Assembly: GCA_029261305.1 (NCBI GenBank)
Contig: JAJDBO010000187.1
Span: 1 to 10,497 of the forward strand
From: Nitrospirales bacterium
GTDB lineage: Bacteria; Nitrospirota; Nitrospiria; Nitrospirales; UBA8639
Direction: 5' to 3'
DNA: 10,497 nt
The first letter of the stretch is position 1. The number at the start of each line of letters is the position of its first letter. Positions 1 through 6,546 of the stretch are shown here, in pieces. The position numbers and the translations under genes were made by a program. The notes under the pieces were generated by a model that saw only the letters and a list, made by a program, of their open reading frames with translations, searched no databases and was not told where the DNA came from.

Positions 1-72
1 TGTGTGTTTTTCTATCACCAGGAGGGAGAACCGAAATTAATGGAAAGTGCTAAGCAAATATCCTGTTTGACC

Positions 73-1554
73 TTACTCAAGGATCTCCTCATGCTTTGGA
101 ATTCGTCGGGCGACACCTGATTCCTGTGCAGCATTGGCCACAGCCTTAGCAATAGTCGGGACCACTTTTTTATCAAAGACGCTGGGAATAATATAATCTT
201 CATTGAGCGCATCATCGGAAATGACGTTTGCCAATGCCTCTGCCGCGGCCAATTTCATGGCCTCGTTGATTTCCTTGGCTTGGACATCCAATGCCCCACG
301 GAAAATTCCAGGAAAGGCCAGAAGGTTATTGCTTTGGTTTGGATAATCCGATCGTCCACTCGCATAAATACGGCATTTTTTTGATGCGGCTTCTGGAGAA
401 ATTTCAGGATCAGGATTCGCGAGGGCAAAGACAATCGCATCAGGCGCCATAGGATCCAAGTCTTCAGGTTTGAGAATATTCCCGGTGGATAGACCAATAA
501 ACACATCTACGTCTCTTAATGCATCCTGCAAGGTTCCTGTTGGCTGATCGTAGTGAATAAAGTTGGTCAAATGATCATTGGTCGATCGAAGAACATCCAT
601 ACGTTCGTCCAAGACCAACCCTTTTTTGTCACATCCCGTGATCTGCCCCACGCCTGCCGAAATCAGCAATTGGCAACACGCCGTCCCTGCCGCCCCCAAT
701 CCATTGACTACCACCCTGGTTTGATCGAGCTGGCGATTGGTGACTTTCAATGCATTCTGTAAGGCCGCTAAGATCACGACCGCTGTCCCATGTTGATCAT
801 CGTGCATCACCGGAATATCGAGCGTGGCCTTCAATCGTCGCTCAATTTCAAAACACCGCGGGGCATTGATGTCTTCGAGATTGATACCGCCAAACCCTGA
901 AGCAATATTGGTAATGGTCCGAACAATCTCATCAGGGTCCCGCGTACTCAGGCAAATGGGCCATGCATCAATCCCCGCGAACTGTTGGAACAGCATCACT
1001 TTCCCTTCCATCACCGGGAGAGCCGCTGCGGACCCGAGATCCCCAAGTCCTAAAATCGCTGAACCATCAGTCACGACAGCCACGCTATTCCTTTTGCTGG
1101 TGAAGCGATACGCCAAGGTTGGATCCTTGGCAATGGCTTGTGACACCCGACCGACCCCAGGGGTATAGGCCATGGAGAGCGTATTTCGGGTGGTGATTTG
1201 AAACTTACTCCCCATTTTTATTTTTCCACCGAGATGCAACATAAAAATCCGGTCTGACGCAGAAAGCACTGTGACGTCAGGAAGTTTTTCAAGCCGGTCG
1301 AGCACACGCTGCGCATGTTCTTCATTTTTGGTATCAAGCGTAATGTCTCGCACCACCTTGGTTTTCGTCGCGGAGACCATATCGACGGCCCCGATGCTAG
1401 CACCTTCTTCGGCCAAGAGATTGGCCAGAATGGCAAACACACCAGGACGCTGTGTGAGTTCAAGTCTCACAGACATTCGATAGTTAGAATAGGGACCAAT
1501 GTCTTTTTCCGGACGATGGGAATCTTTACTGAGTCCAAGCCAGCGCCAAATCAT
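73..1554 (-). CDS. ACT-domain malic enzyme (malate oxidoreductase, decarboxylating)
   Basis: Catalyses oxidative decarboxylation of malate to pyruvate and CO2 with reduction of NAD(P), in the cytoplasm. The 493-residue protein has an N-terminal ACT domain (about residues 27-100), a malic N-terminal domain (about 110-245) and a Rossmann NAD-binding domain (about 250-475). Visible motifs are YTPGVG with the catalytic-type Tyr130, PVMEGK with Lys185, the metal-binding NLEDINAP (Glu227, Asp228), HDDQHGTA (Asp252), the dinucleotide loop GLGAAG (285-290), and the conserved SGRSDYPNQSNN and FPGIFRGALD blocks. Asp309 just after the second Rossmann strand favours NAD over NADP (inference). The ACT domain suggests allosteric control by a small ligand, perhaps an amino acid. 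The ATG start is preceded by AAAGGAG at good spacing. The length suits the short bacterial malic enzymes plus an ACT module. No terminator is visible in the 72 bases after the stop. Family assignment is firm; cofactor and ligand are not. Confidence 0.95.
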   Translation of the reverse strand: MIWRWLGLSKDSHRPEKDIGPYSNYRMSVRLELTQRPGVFAILANLLAEEGASIGAVDMVSATKTKVVRDITLDTKNEEHAQRVLDRLEKLPDVTVLSASDRIFMLHLGGKIKMGSKFQITTRNTLSMAYTPGVGRVSQAIAKDPTLAYRFTSKRNSVAVVTDGSAILGLGDLGSAAALPVMEGKVMLFQQFAGIDAWPICLSTRDPDEIVRTITNIASGFGGINLEDINAPRCFEIERRLKATLDIPVMHDDQHGTAVVILAALQNALKVTNRQLDQTRVVVNGLGAAGTACCQLLISAGVGQITGCDKKGLVLDERMDVLRSTNDHLTNFIHYDQPTGTLQDALRDVDVFIGLSTGNILKPEDLDPMAPDAIVFALANPDPEISPEAASKKCRIYASGRSDYPNQSNNLLAFPGIFRGALDVQAKEINEAMKLAAAEALANVISDDALNEDYIIPSVFDKKVVPTIAKAVANAAQESGVARRIPKHEEILE

Positions 1555-1861
1555 AGCTCTCCTTTAGGTAGATGTTGAATCTCAGCTTGCCGTAGTAACT
1601 GCTCGGAGACAGGTTGGTATGACTTACGGAAGAGTAAGTGGCTCGCAGATGATAGAAAATGGTTTGAAAATTGAATGACAACTCGTTGCTATTGTCCAAC
1701 ATTATGGGACTTTGTCAAGGTAAAAGGGAAAGGCAACCGTGTTAGGCCTCACCAACCCTGGCTGCCCTAAGCAGCCAGGGTTTACACGAATAGGAGTGTA
1801 ATCACACCCTTGACTATTTCCGGAAACAATTCAACCGCGTCTGTAAAACGCCTCACACAAA
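1555..1861. other. Intergenic region between malic enzyme and CBS genes
   Basis: These 307 bases separate two minus-strand genes. They contain the strong stem-loop annotated separately and the malic enzyme leader with its AAAGGAG ribosome site. On the minus strand a TTGACA (about 1713-1718) could be a -35 box, but no good -10 hexamer lies at the proper spacing, so I do not call a promoter. No coding potential is seen on either strand. Confidence 0.6.
1754..1782 (-). terminator. Perfect 12-bp stem-loop downstream of the CBS gene
   Basis: AACCCTGGCTGC (1754-1765) and GCAGCCAGGGTT (1771-1782) are exact inverted repeats around a 5-base loop. The structure lies about 80 bases after the CBS stop codon and 200 bases before the malic enzyme start, where an end of the CBS transcript would be expected. 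There is no U-tract on the minus strand and only a short TTT on the plus strand. It may therefore be a factor-assisted terminator, an RNA-stabilising 3' end or a protein site rather than a classical intrinsic terminator. The stem is certain; the role is inferred. Confidence 0.45.
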
Positions 1862-2305
1862 TCAGAATACAGGATTCTTGCGAGTGGCATTTACAAATCC
1901 TTGGAGGACGTCACGCCTCGACACGATCCCTTTGAGAATATTGTTTTCGTCTACCACAGGCATTCTGATGAGATGCCTTTCCTCCAGCAAACGAATGATA
2001 TCCATCGCTGGGGTATCCGGAAACACCGTGATAGGGCTCGGTGTCATAAGGTCACTCGCTTTCACATCTGTCAGTTCACGCTCCTCCAATAGGATTTTCA
2101 AAAGGTCGAATTCCGTGACAATCCCCAAGACTCGATGATGATCATCAATCACCGGAACACTACCAAATCCATACTCTGTCATCACGTTCGCTAACGTATC
2201 TCCTGTATCATCGAGATGATAGGCGAAAACATTGTCTTGCATAAATTGCTCGGCCTTGAGAGTTTTAAAATCGTGCTTTCCTACCAAATAATCAACGCGT
2301 CGCAT
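1862..2305 (-). CDS. Two-CBS-domain protein
   Basis: A 147-residue stand-alone CBS-pair protein, probably cytoplasmic. The first CBS motif covers about residues 17-73 (FMQDNVFAYHLDDT ... GSVPVIDDHHRVLGIVTEFDLLKIL). The second covers about 82-138 (ASDLMTPSPITVFPDT ... IRMPVVDENNILKGIVSRRDVLQ). Both have the usual end of strand, Gly-Ile-Val and following Asp that shape a nucleotide pocket. Such pairs bind adenine nucleotides such as AMP, ATP or SAM and act as energy sensors, often on a partner protein. Nothing here identifies the partner. The ATG start is supported by AGGAGGGAG about 7 bases upstream; a second AGGAGG lies just before it. The gene runs in the same direction as the malic enzyme, but the gap and stem-loop between them argue against a simple operon. 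Confidence 0.9.
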   Translation of the reverse strand: MRRVDYLVGKHDFKTLKAEQFMQDNVFAYHLDDTGDTLANVMTEYGFGSVPVIDDHHRVLGIVTEFDLLKILLEERELTDVKASDLMTPSPITVFPDTPAMDIIRLLEERHLIRMPVVDENNILKGIVSRRDVLQGFVNATRKNPVF

Positions 2306-2348
2306 GGTAGCTCCCTCCTTTTACCTCCTTTAAGAATATGAAGGGCCG

Positions 2349-2377
2349 GTCGGAATAACCTCCTTTCCCCTTCCGAC
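2349..2377 (-). promoter_or_regulatory. Inverted repeat in the CBS gene leader
   Basis: GTCGGAA and TTCCGAC pair as a 7-bp stem with a 15-base loop, nested inside a possible outer GGGCC/GGCCC pairing (2343-2347 with 2391-2395). Read on the minus strand, the loop displays AAAGGAGG, a ribosome-binding-like sequence with no start codon nearby. It lies about 45 bases upstream of the CBS start codon. The pairing is seen directly; any regulatory role is inference. Confidence 0.3.
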
Positions 2378-2587
2378 TTTGTGCATGAACGGCCCCTGAT
2401 GCCTGGCTTTGAGTTGGCAGGAGGCCAAACCAACATCATCGACGGGCCTGCGAATAAAAAAATCATCTGTGTACTTCCATGCCTTTCTAAAAAAGATAGG
2501 CCCTCCAGTCACAATCGGTTTCCTCTGAGGGCTCCCCACAAATAGAGCATATATGTTAGAACCGGCCTCTTCCCTACAAAAACGCAC

Positions 2588-2630
2588 AAAGGCCCTTCAG
2601 ATTATAAAAATCCGAAGGGCCTTTTCTTTT
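2588..2630. terminator. Intrinsic terminator, probably bidirectional
   Basis: AAAGGCCCTTC (2588-2598) pairs with GAAGGGCCTTT (2614-2624), an 11-bp stem, with a small inner GATT/AATC helix. On the plus strand the stem runs into TTTTCTTTT, a clear U-tract. On the minus strand it is followed by TTTGTGCGTTTTT, a broken but usable U-tract. The obvious client is the minus-strand TIGR03546-TIGR03545 operon, whose stop is about 200 bases away. No plus-strand gene is visible before it, so the better plus-strand tail has no known user. Confidence 0.75.
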
Positions 2631-2749
2631 GTCTTCACACTGATATGTATGCAGGAGACTTTTTACCCCATTTTCATCTCCAGGGTATCAAGTTATTATT
2701 AAATAGCATGCTCCTTTTTCATTGGAAAAGTAAAGAGCAGAATTGACTC

Positions 2750-2774
2750 TGGAGGAGAAAGGAATCGAACCCTA
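2750..2774 (-). other. tRNA 3'-end-like fragment (possible attachment-site relic)
   Basis: On the minus strand this reads as a T-arm core GGTTCGATTCC followed by TTTCTCCTCCA, matching a tRNA T-loop, acceptor 3' strand and discriminator A. The matching 5' acceptor strand (GGAGGAG), D-arm and anticodon arm are absent from the minus-strand sequence upstream, and the CDS stop is only 46 bases away. It is not a complete tRNA. Short tRNA 3' copies like this are often left by integrative elements, but no integrase is in the window and chance similarity is possible. Confidence 0.35.
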
Positions 2775-2820
2775 GAATCCACTGAAATACGTCAAGAGTT
2801 TTAGAGGGTACTTATACTCA

Positions 2821-4638
2821 TCAAAATGGCAGTTTAAAACCGCCTGGGAGTTTGTCAGGTAATCCCGTAGGTAGGACATTCTTGGAGAGGCCATTTTTGA
2901 GCAATTCTTCGAGAAGATTATTTTCTTTGGCCAATCGACCCGCAAGGTCTCCGCCAATGGAATCTAGTCCACCAAATGAGCCAGTGAGACTATCCAGGGG
3001 TTCAGCTACCTTTGTGGAAATGGCTGATTGCAAATCCTTTCCAAAACTAGACGCCAAATTCTTCACCATATTTCCTGCTGCGTCCTTTAAGATACGATCG
3101 AGTTCGGAATGAATCTGTACCTCATACTGCTGAAGCGTTCCCGTCACATCCGCTTCCACAGAGAGTGCGGAAATATCTGAGATCGCTACACTTAAGGCCT
3201 TGGTCAAGGGATTGACATCATCCGGTTTCCCTGCCGAAACTTGGAGGGATGATAACTCGGTATTGGCTGTAGCCATAATGGCTTGACCTTGCAATTCGGC
3301 ATTCACAGTCAGGTCAGCAAATCCATGTTCAATTGCTACCGGCCAATCCGGTTGAGCAGACAACGCCACAGGTTGGACTCGATACTCCTTCGCGCGAAAT
3401 TGCATCGTGTCCCTTGGATGAGCCGCATCACGATGATCCAACACCCCCTCAATGGTGATCCCCTGGAGATCTTTCAATTGCTCTCCGGTGAACGCATAGG
3501 TCAGGGGAATGCCAAGAATGGCTTGATCGGGAGTAATGTTTTGGAGAATACCACTGATTTCCCCAACATCCAAAAGCAATGAAACCTTTGCCGTACGAAT
3601 GAGCACCTCGGGCAACGGCTCATATTCCGTAAAGTGAATATCTGTCCCCCGACCTCGCTTCGGTCCCGCGTTATCATTTGTTGAACTACCTGCAGACTCC
3701 ACCCCTTCAAAATACGGCTGCACCATCTCATAATAGGCAAAAGCGTCTTTGAGCTTTTCCCCAATGTGTTTTCCCAATAAGGTTTGGCCGAGGTTGGCCA
3801 ACCCTTGCGGAGACAAACTATATTTTTCTTTGAGCCGTTGCACATCACGTTGCGGGGCTGTCTGGACCTGATCCATGCGCTGATTCAGCAAGGCGACTTT
3901 TTCGTTGAACTCCTTTCGGGCCGATTTCAAGTTTTTGAGATCTTGTACAATCTCTTGCTTGATGGTTTTGAGTTCTTCCACGCCCCCTAATACTCCACTA
4001 ACCCCTCCTTTGGTCGATGACTTCAGACCTTCAATGCGTTTCTGGTATTTGGCGAATTCCGCTTTCCCAGGCAGGGTCTCAAGGCGTTGTTTCCAGATCT
4101 CACGTTCCCGCTGAATATCGTCTTGAATGGCTCGGATGAGTTTCAGCGTATCAAGATTTTCCTGTTCTAAGATCTGTTGCACATTCGGCACTTCAAGAGG
4201 AGGCAAGGAAAATGCTGAATCCTCTTTCGATTGACCAGGAGCACCACCTTGCGCTCGATCATCAATCGCCCCTGAGGTCGTCCGCTCCGTTCCAAATTGC
4301 ACGCCATTAACATTCATCTCATCAATGATGACCTTGCGCCGCAACAACTGCAGCCCATCCACATTCATCTTCAGACTCGCGATTTCGACCGAGTTTTTCA
4401 TGGGCTCATCAGGATTAGTGACTTGAAGGCGCGTCAGGATCAAACCTGTTGGGAACAACGTGAGGTCAGCAGCCTCTACCTCGACCTTGGCCCCAACCGC
4501 GGCAGTTCCCTCATCTTCGATTTTGGATTTCACCACCCCATCGACTACCAAAAGCCACAGCGCGGAAATAGCGCCTACCAAGATAAGGAAGACCCCCAGC
4601 CCCCACCAGCGAAGGATGCCAGATTTCGGTTGAGTCAC
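2821..4638 (-). CDS. TIGR03545 family membrane-anchored envelope protein
   Basis: A 605-residue protein that I recognise as the uncharacterised TIGR03545 family, found in a small share of outer-membrane bacteria beside TIGR03546. One transmembrane segment (about residues 12-32) anchors the N-terminus, leaving the bulk probably periplasmic. Residues 40-120 resemble the start of AsmA/DUF748-type proteins (a DLTLFPTGLILTRLQVTNP-like strand pattern). Residues 155-270 are charged, helical and probably coiled coil. The C-terminal part (about 335-530) is beta-rich, followed by a Gly/Leu-rich tail that may be amphipathic. The start is GTG within GTGA, overlapping the TIGR03546 stop by 4 bases, with GGAGG just upstream, so the two are translationally coupled. 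The AsmA-like start suggests a role in lipid or envelope traffic, which is inference. No enzyme motif is seen. Confidence 0.85.
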   Translation of the reverse strand: MTQPKSGILRWWGLGVFLILVGAISALWLLVVDGVVKSKIEDEGTAAVGAKVEVEAADLTLFPTGLILTRLQVTNPDEPMKNSVEIASLKMNVDGLQLLRRKVIIDEMNVNGVQFGTERTTSGAIDDRAQGGAPGQSKEDSAFSLPPLEVPNVQQILEQENLDTLKLIRAIQDDIQREREIWKQRLETLPGKAEFAKYQKRIEGLKSSTKGGVSGVLGGVEELKTIKQEIVQDLKNLKSARKEFNEKVALLNQRMDQVQTAPQRDVQRLKEKYSLSPQGLANLGQTLLGKHIGEKLKDAFAYYEMVQPYFEGVESAGSSTNDNAGPKRGRGTDIHFTEYEPLPEVLIRTAKVSLLLDVGEISGILQNITPDQAILGIPLTYAFTGEQLKDLQGITIEGVLDHRDAAHPRDTMQFRAKEYRVQPVALSAQPDWPVAIEHGFADLTVNAELQGQAIMATANTELSSLQVSAGKPDDVNPLTKALSVAISDISALSVEADVTGTLQQYEVQIHSELDRILKDAAGNMVKNLASSFGKDLQSAISTKVAEPLDSLTGSFGGLDSIGGDLAGRLAKENNLLEELLKNGLSKNVLPTGLPDKLPGGFKLPF

Positions 4639-5156
4639 CCGCCACCTCCAAAGGTCGGGAGGGATTGATACAGATGGTACACTTTGCTGGCTTTGAAAAA
4701 TTGCATCAGTCTCGTCTTTTCAATCCAAGCCAACACATGTTCCCGGTAGCGCAACACCAAACTATTGGAGAGAACGTACAGTGGAACAAAAAGCACAAGG
4801 GAGAAAGCGACACTTCCCATCACGATGGTGTTATTAAAGCGAGCCAATCGCCAAATGGTGGTGTTATAGAAAGAAGTCCACAGACCTTCAAAGGCAGAGG
4901 CCGTCAATATGAGAGTCCCATTCCACTCAAAAACTGGATCCAAAAGATAGGCCATTCCTGAAAACACGGCAAGCCCTAGCAGAAAAGCCGAAAGGTTCAC
5001 CCGGAGAACTAAGACAAGGAGTAGTACGATCACATTATGCAGACTGAGTAAGGGCGTGAGCCCCGCCACCATTGCAAAGCAAAAGCCCATAGAGATCTGC
5101 CCAGGGTGGGTTTCAGAATTGAGCACTCGAAGCAAGCGGGCAATAAGTCTAAGCAT
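4635..5156 (-). CDS. TIGR03546 family integral membrane protein
   Basis: A 173-residue inner-membrane protein of the TIGR03546 family, related to DUF2062-type proteins. The signature N-terminus (LRVLNSETHPGQISMGF) is followed by three or four hydrophobic segments, including the AGLTPLLSLHNVIVLLLVLV stretch and another near VAFSLVLFVPLYVLSNSLVL. I start it at the ATG at 5156, where family similarity begins. A longer frame reaches a TTG at 5213, but its extra 19 residues look unlike the family. The ribosome site is weak. It is the first gene of a two-gene operon with TIGR03545, overlapping it by 4 bases. The conserved pairing suggests that the two proteins form one envelope complex. Function is unknown. 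Confidence 0.85.
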   Translation of the reverse strand: MLRLIARLLRVLNSETHPGQISMGFCFAMVAGLTPLLSLHNVIVLLLVLVLRVNLSAFLLGLAVFSGMAYLLDPVFEWNGTLILTASAFEGLWTSFYNTTIWRLARFNNTIVMGSVAFSLVLFVPLYVLSNSLVLRYREHVLAWIEKTRLMQFFKASKVYHLYQSLPTFGGGG

Positions 5157-5557
5157 AATTTCAGGAAGCCTAACAGGGTTGTGATGACGACCAGGGGCAA
5201 ACCAGCAGCCCAAATACCTACATTAAATGCTCAAGATAAAAAGTCAAGATGTGGGATTTCTCCTTTTACGGGAAATAATCCAAGTCCAAGACTCCAATCG
5301 TCCGGTGTGGACTCGCAATGAACCAGAAATGACTCAAGGTCGCCATGGTCTTTGCGATACTCAATTCCATCCATTCATCCCCATTAAACGATAATAAACC
5401 ATGATGAATAACCCTAATTGATAAAGATCAAAACGAAAATCACCGATTAAGGAACAAAGCGCTGAAAAAGTATTTCGAAATATTTATTTGGACCCACTTT
5501 AGCACTAGCCACACCCATGAATGGCGTTCTTTATACACGCAGAGGAAGGATATCAAT
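5157..5557. other. Divergent intergenic region between envelope pair and signalling operon
   Basis: About 400 bases separate divergently transcribed operons and must hold both promoters. Toward the minus strand, a TTGACT-like -35 (complement of 5242-5247) sits 16 bases from a poor TAATGT -10 (complement of 5220-5225), a weak candidate for the TIGR03546 operon. Toward the plus strand lies a sigma-54-like element (5488-5504). The middle (about 5380-5470) is AT-rich. No gene is supported. Confidence 0.5.
5488..5504 (+). promoter_or_regulatory. Candidate sigma-54 (-24/-12) promoter
   Basis: TTGGACCCACTTTAGCA has the diagnostic GG-N10-GC spacing and keeps TTGG and GCA of the consensus, but deviates at several inner positions. 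Transcription would begin near 5515, giving a leader of about 43 bases to the response regulator start, which fits. A matching enhancer site was not identified, and no activator gene lies in the window. Confidence 0.35.
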
Positions 5558-5950
5558 ATGAGCCGTGTTCTAATCGTAGACGACTCTCTCCTACAACGAA
5601 AAATGCTGAGTAGCATTGTTGTGGATGAGGGGTATGAAGTACAGGCGGCATCCAATGGCCAAGAGGGCTTAGACCTCATGCTTACCAATCCTCCAGATTG
5701 CGTGATTCTCGATATGTTGATGCCTGAGATGGATGGGATTCAAGTTCTAGAAGCCCTTCAATCCAAAGGAATCAATCTGCCCATTGTGGTCATTACCGCC
5801 GATGTTCAAGACTGGATGAAAACTCGGTGCTTGGAATTAGGAGCGCAACACTTTCTCAATAAACCAGCCAAACAAGAGGACGTGCGCGCCACATTGAAAC
5901 TCCTCCTTACACAATCAACTACAGAGGGCGTCCATGCAACTCACTCCTGA
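5558..5950 (+). CDS. CheY-like single-domain response regulator
   Basis: A 130-residue receiver domain with no output domain. The acidic pair Asp8-Asp9, phospho-acceptor Asp52 (VILDMLMPEMDG), Thr80 and Lys102 (NKPA) are all present, so it should be phosphorylatable. Its only visible output is binding a partner while phosphorylated. ATG is preceded by GAGGAAGGA about 8 bases upstream, a strong site. The end overlaps the start of the CheC gene by 17 bases, and a hybrid kinase follows, so it is probably the end target of that kinase and the substrate of that phosphatase (inference). It could steer motility or act in another pathway; no flagellar gene is in the window. Confidence 0.93.
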   Translation: MSRVLIVDDSLLQRKMLSSIVVDEGYEVQAASNGQEGLDLMLTNPPDCVILDMLMPEMDGIQVLEALQSKGINLPIVVITADVQDWMKTRCLELGAQHFLNKPAKQEDVRATLKLLLTQSTTEGVHATHS

Positions 5951-6542
5951 ACAAGAAGACGCCATAAAAGAGCTCCTGAATATTGGAGTAGGCCGTGCAG
6001 CAGGATCGCTCAATCAAATTTTAGAAAAACCAATTACGCTTCAGGTACCCTCTATTACCATTACGGATGCCGCGGAACTTGAACAAAAATTAGCACAATT
6101 GGGTGACCATACCCTCTCTAGTGTGCAGTTACCCTTCAAGGGTTCCTATGCAGGTTCCGCGACGTTGGCCTTTCCCTCAGAAACTGCACCGAAACTTGTC
6201 GAAATCCTCACTGGTTCATCAGTGGATGATGATGACTTAAACGCTATGAAAGTGGCCACGCTCACAGAGATCGGCAATATTGTATTAAATGGGGTTATGG
6301 GATCAATTGCCAATGTGTTAAGCGGGTCCATAACCTATTCTGTTCCCATGTATAACGAATCCACACTCAAAAATTTGATTCAATCGCCACCACAGGAAAG
6401 TTCGGCTGTTTTATTGTGGGCTCAAACTCGTTTCCAGGTGAAGGAGCATGATATTTCCGGCGATATTTTCCTGATGTTTGATTCCACACGCTTCGAGGCC
6501 ATGCTAGAAGCGATCAACCTCTTGACTGGTCAAACCGCGTAA
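5934..6542 (+). CDS. cheC: CheC-type phosphatase
   Basis: A 202-residue member of the CheC/CheX/FliY phosphatase superfamily that dephosphorylates CheY-like receivers. Two active-site helices are visible: [13 protein letters not shown] (Glu13, Asn16) and [18 protein letters not shown] (Glu112, Asn115). Both keep the E-x-x-N catalytic pair, as in true CheC proteins with two sites rather than the one-site CheX. The length is near the CheC norm. The start overlaps the response regulator reading frame by 17 bases, and only 4 bases separate its stop from the kinase start, so expression is coupled. No CheD, CheA or receptor gene is nearby, which suggests use outside a standard chemotaxis array. The gene symbol is by family, not proven orthology. 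Confidence 0.88.
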   Translation: MQLTPEQEDAIKELLNIGVGRAAGSLNQILEKPITLQVPSITITDAAELEQKLAQLGDHTLSSVQLPFKGSYAGSATLAFPSETAPKLVEILTGSSVDDDDLNAMKVATLTEIGNIVLNGVMGSIANVLSGSITYSVPMYNESTLKNLIQSPPQESSAVLLWAQTRFQVKEHDISGDIFLMFDSTRFEAMLEAINLLTGQTA

Positions 6543-6546
6543 GTCC

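Larger units (their letters stand above)
2306..2820. other. Non-coding region with structured leader, terminator and tRNA-like fragment
   Basis: This 515-base gap lies between the CBS start and the stop of the TIGR03545 gene, both minus strand. Nothing codes convincingly. From right to left it holds a tRNA-3'-end-like stretch (2750-2774), an AT-rich stretch, a GC-rich terminator (2588-2624) and then about 280 bases that would form the CBS leader. That leader has several inverted repeats: GCCCTC/GAGGGC around 2501-2534, an imperfect 8-bp hairpin at 2481-2501, and GTCGGAA/TTCCGAC (2349-2377). An open frame at 2330-2587 starts with GTG, lacks a ribosome site and resembles no family I know, so it is not called. 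Confidence 0.6.

Noticed and set aside
40..120. Short plus-strand frame after an AGGAGGG at the left edge
   Set aside because: Only 26 codons, poor spacing from the ribosome-like site, and antisense to the malic enzyme 3' end.
824..1168. Plus-strand open frames inside the malic enzyme gene, and similar ones inside the TIGR03545 and kinase genes
   Set aside because: They are antisense or out-of-frame shadows of well-supported genes with no motifs of their own.
1695..1720. Sigma-70 promoter for the malic enzyme gene from a minus-strand TTGACA
   Set aside because: No acceptable -10 hexamer at 16-18 bases; the only CATAAT lies 7 bases away.
2330..2587. Minus-strand open frame of 85 codons between the CBS gene and the terminator
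   Set aside because: GTG start within the terminator region, no ribosome site, no recognisable family, and it overlaps inverted repeats that suit a leader RNA better.
2750..2840. A complete tRNA gene on the minus strand
   Set aside because: Only the T-arm and acceptor 3' end can be matched; no 5' acceptor strand, D-arm or anticodon arm is present.
5157..5213. Longer TTG start for the TIGR03546 protein
   Set aside because: The 19 extra residues do not resemble the family, whose similarity begins at the ATG at 5156.
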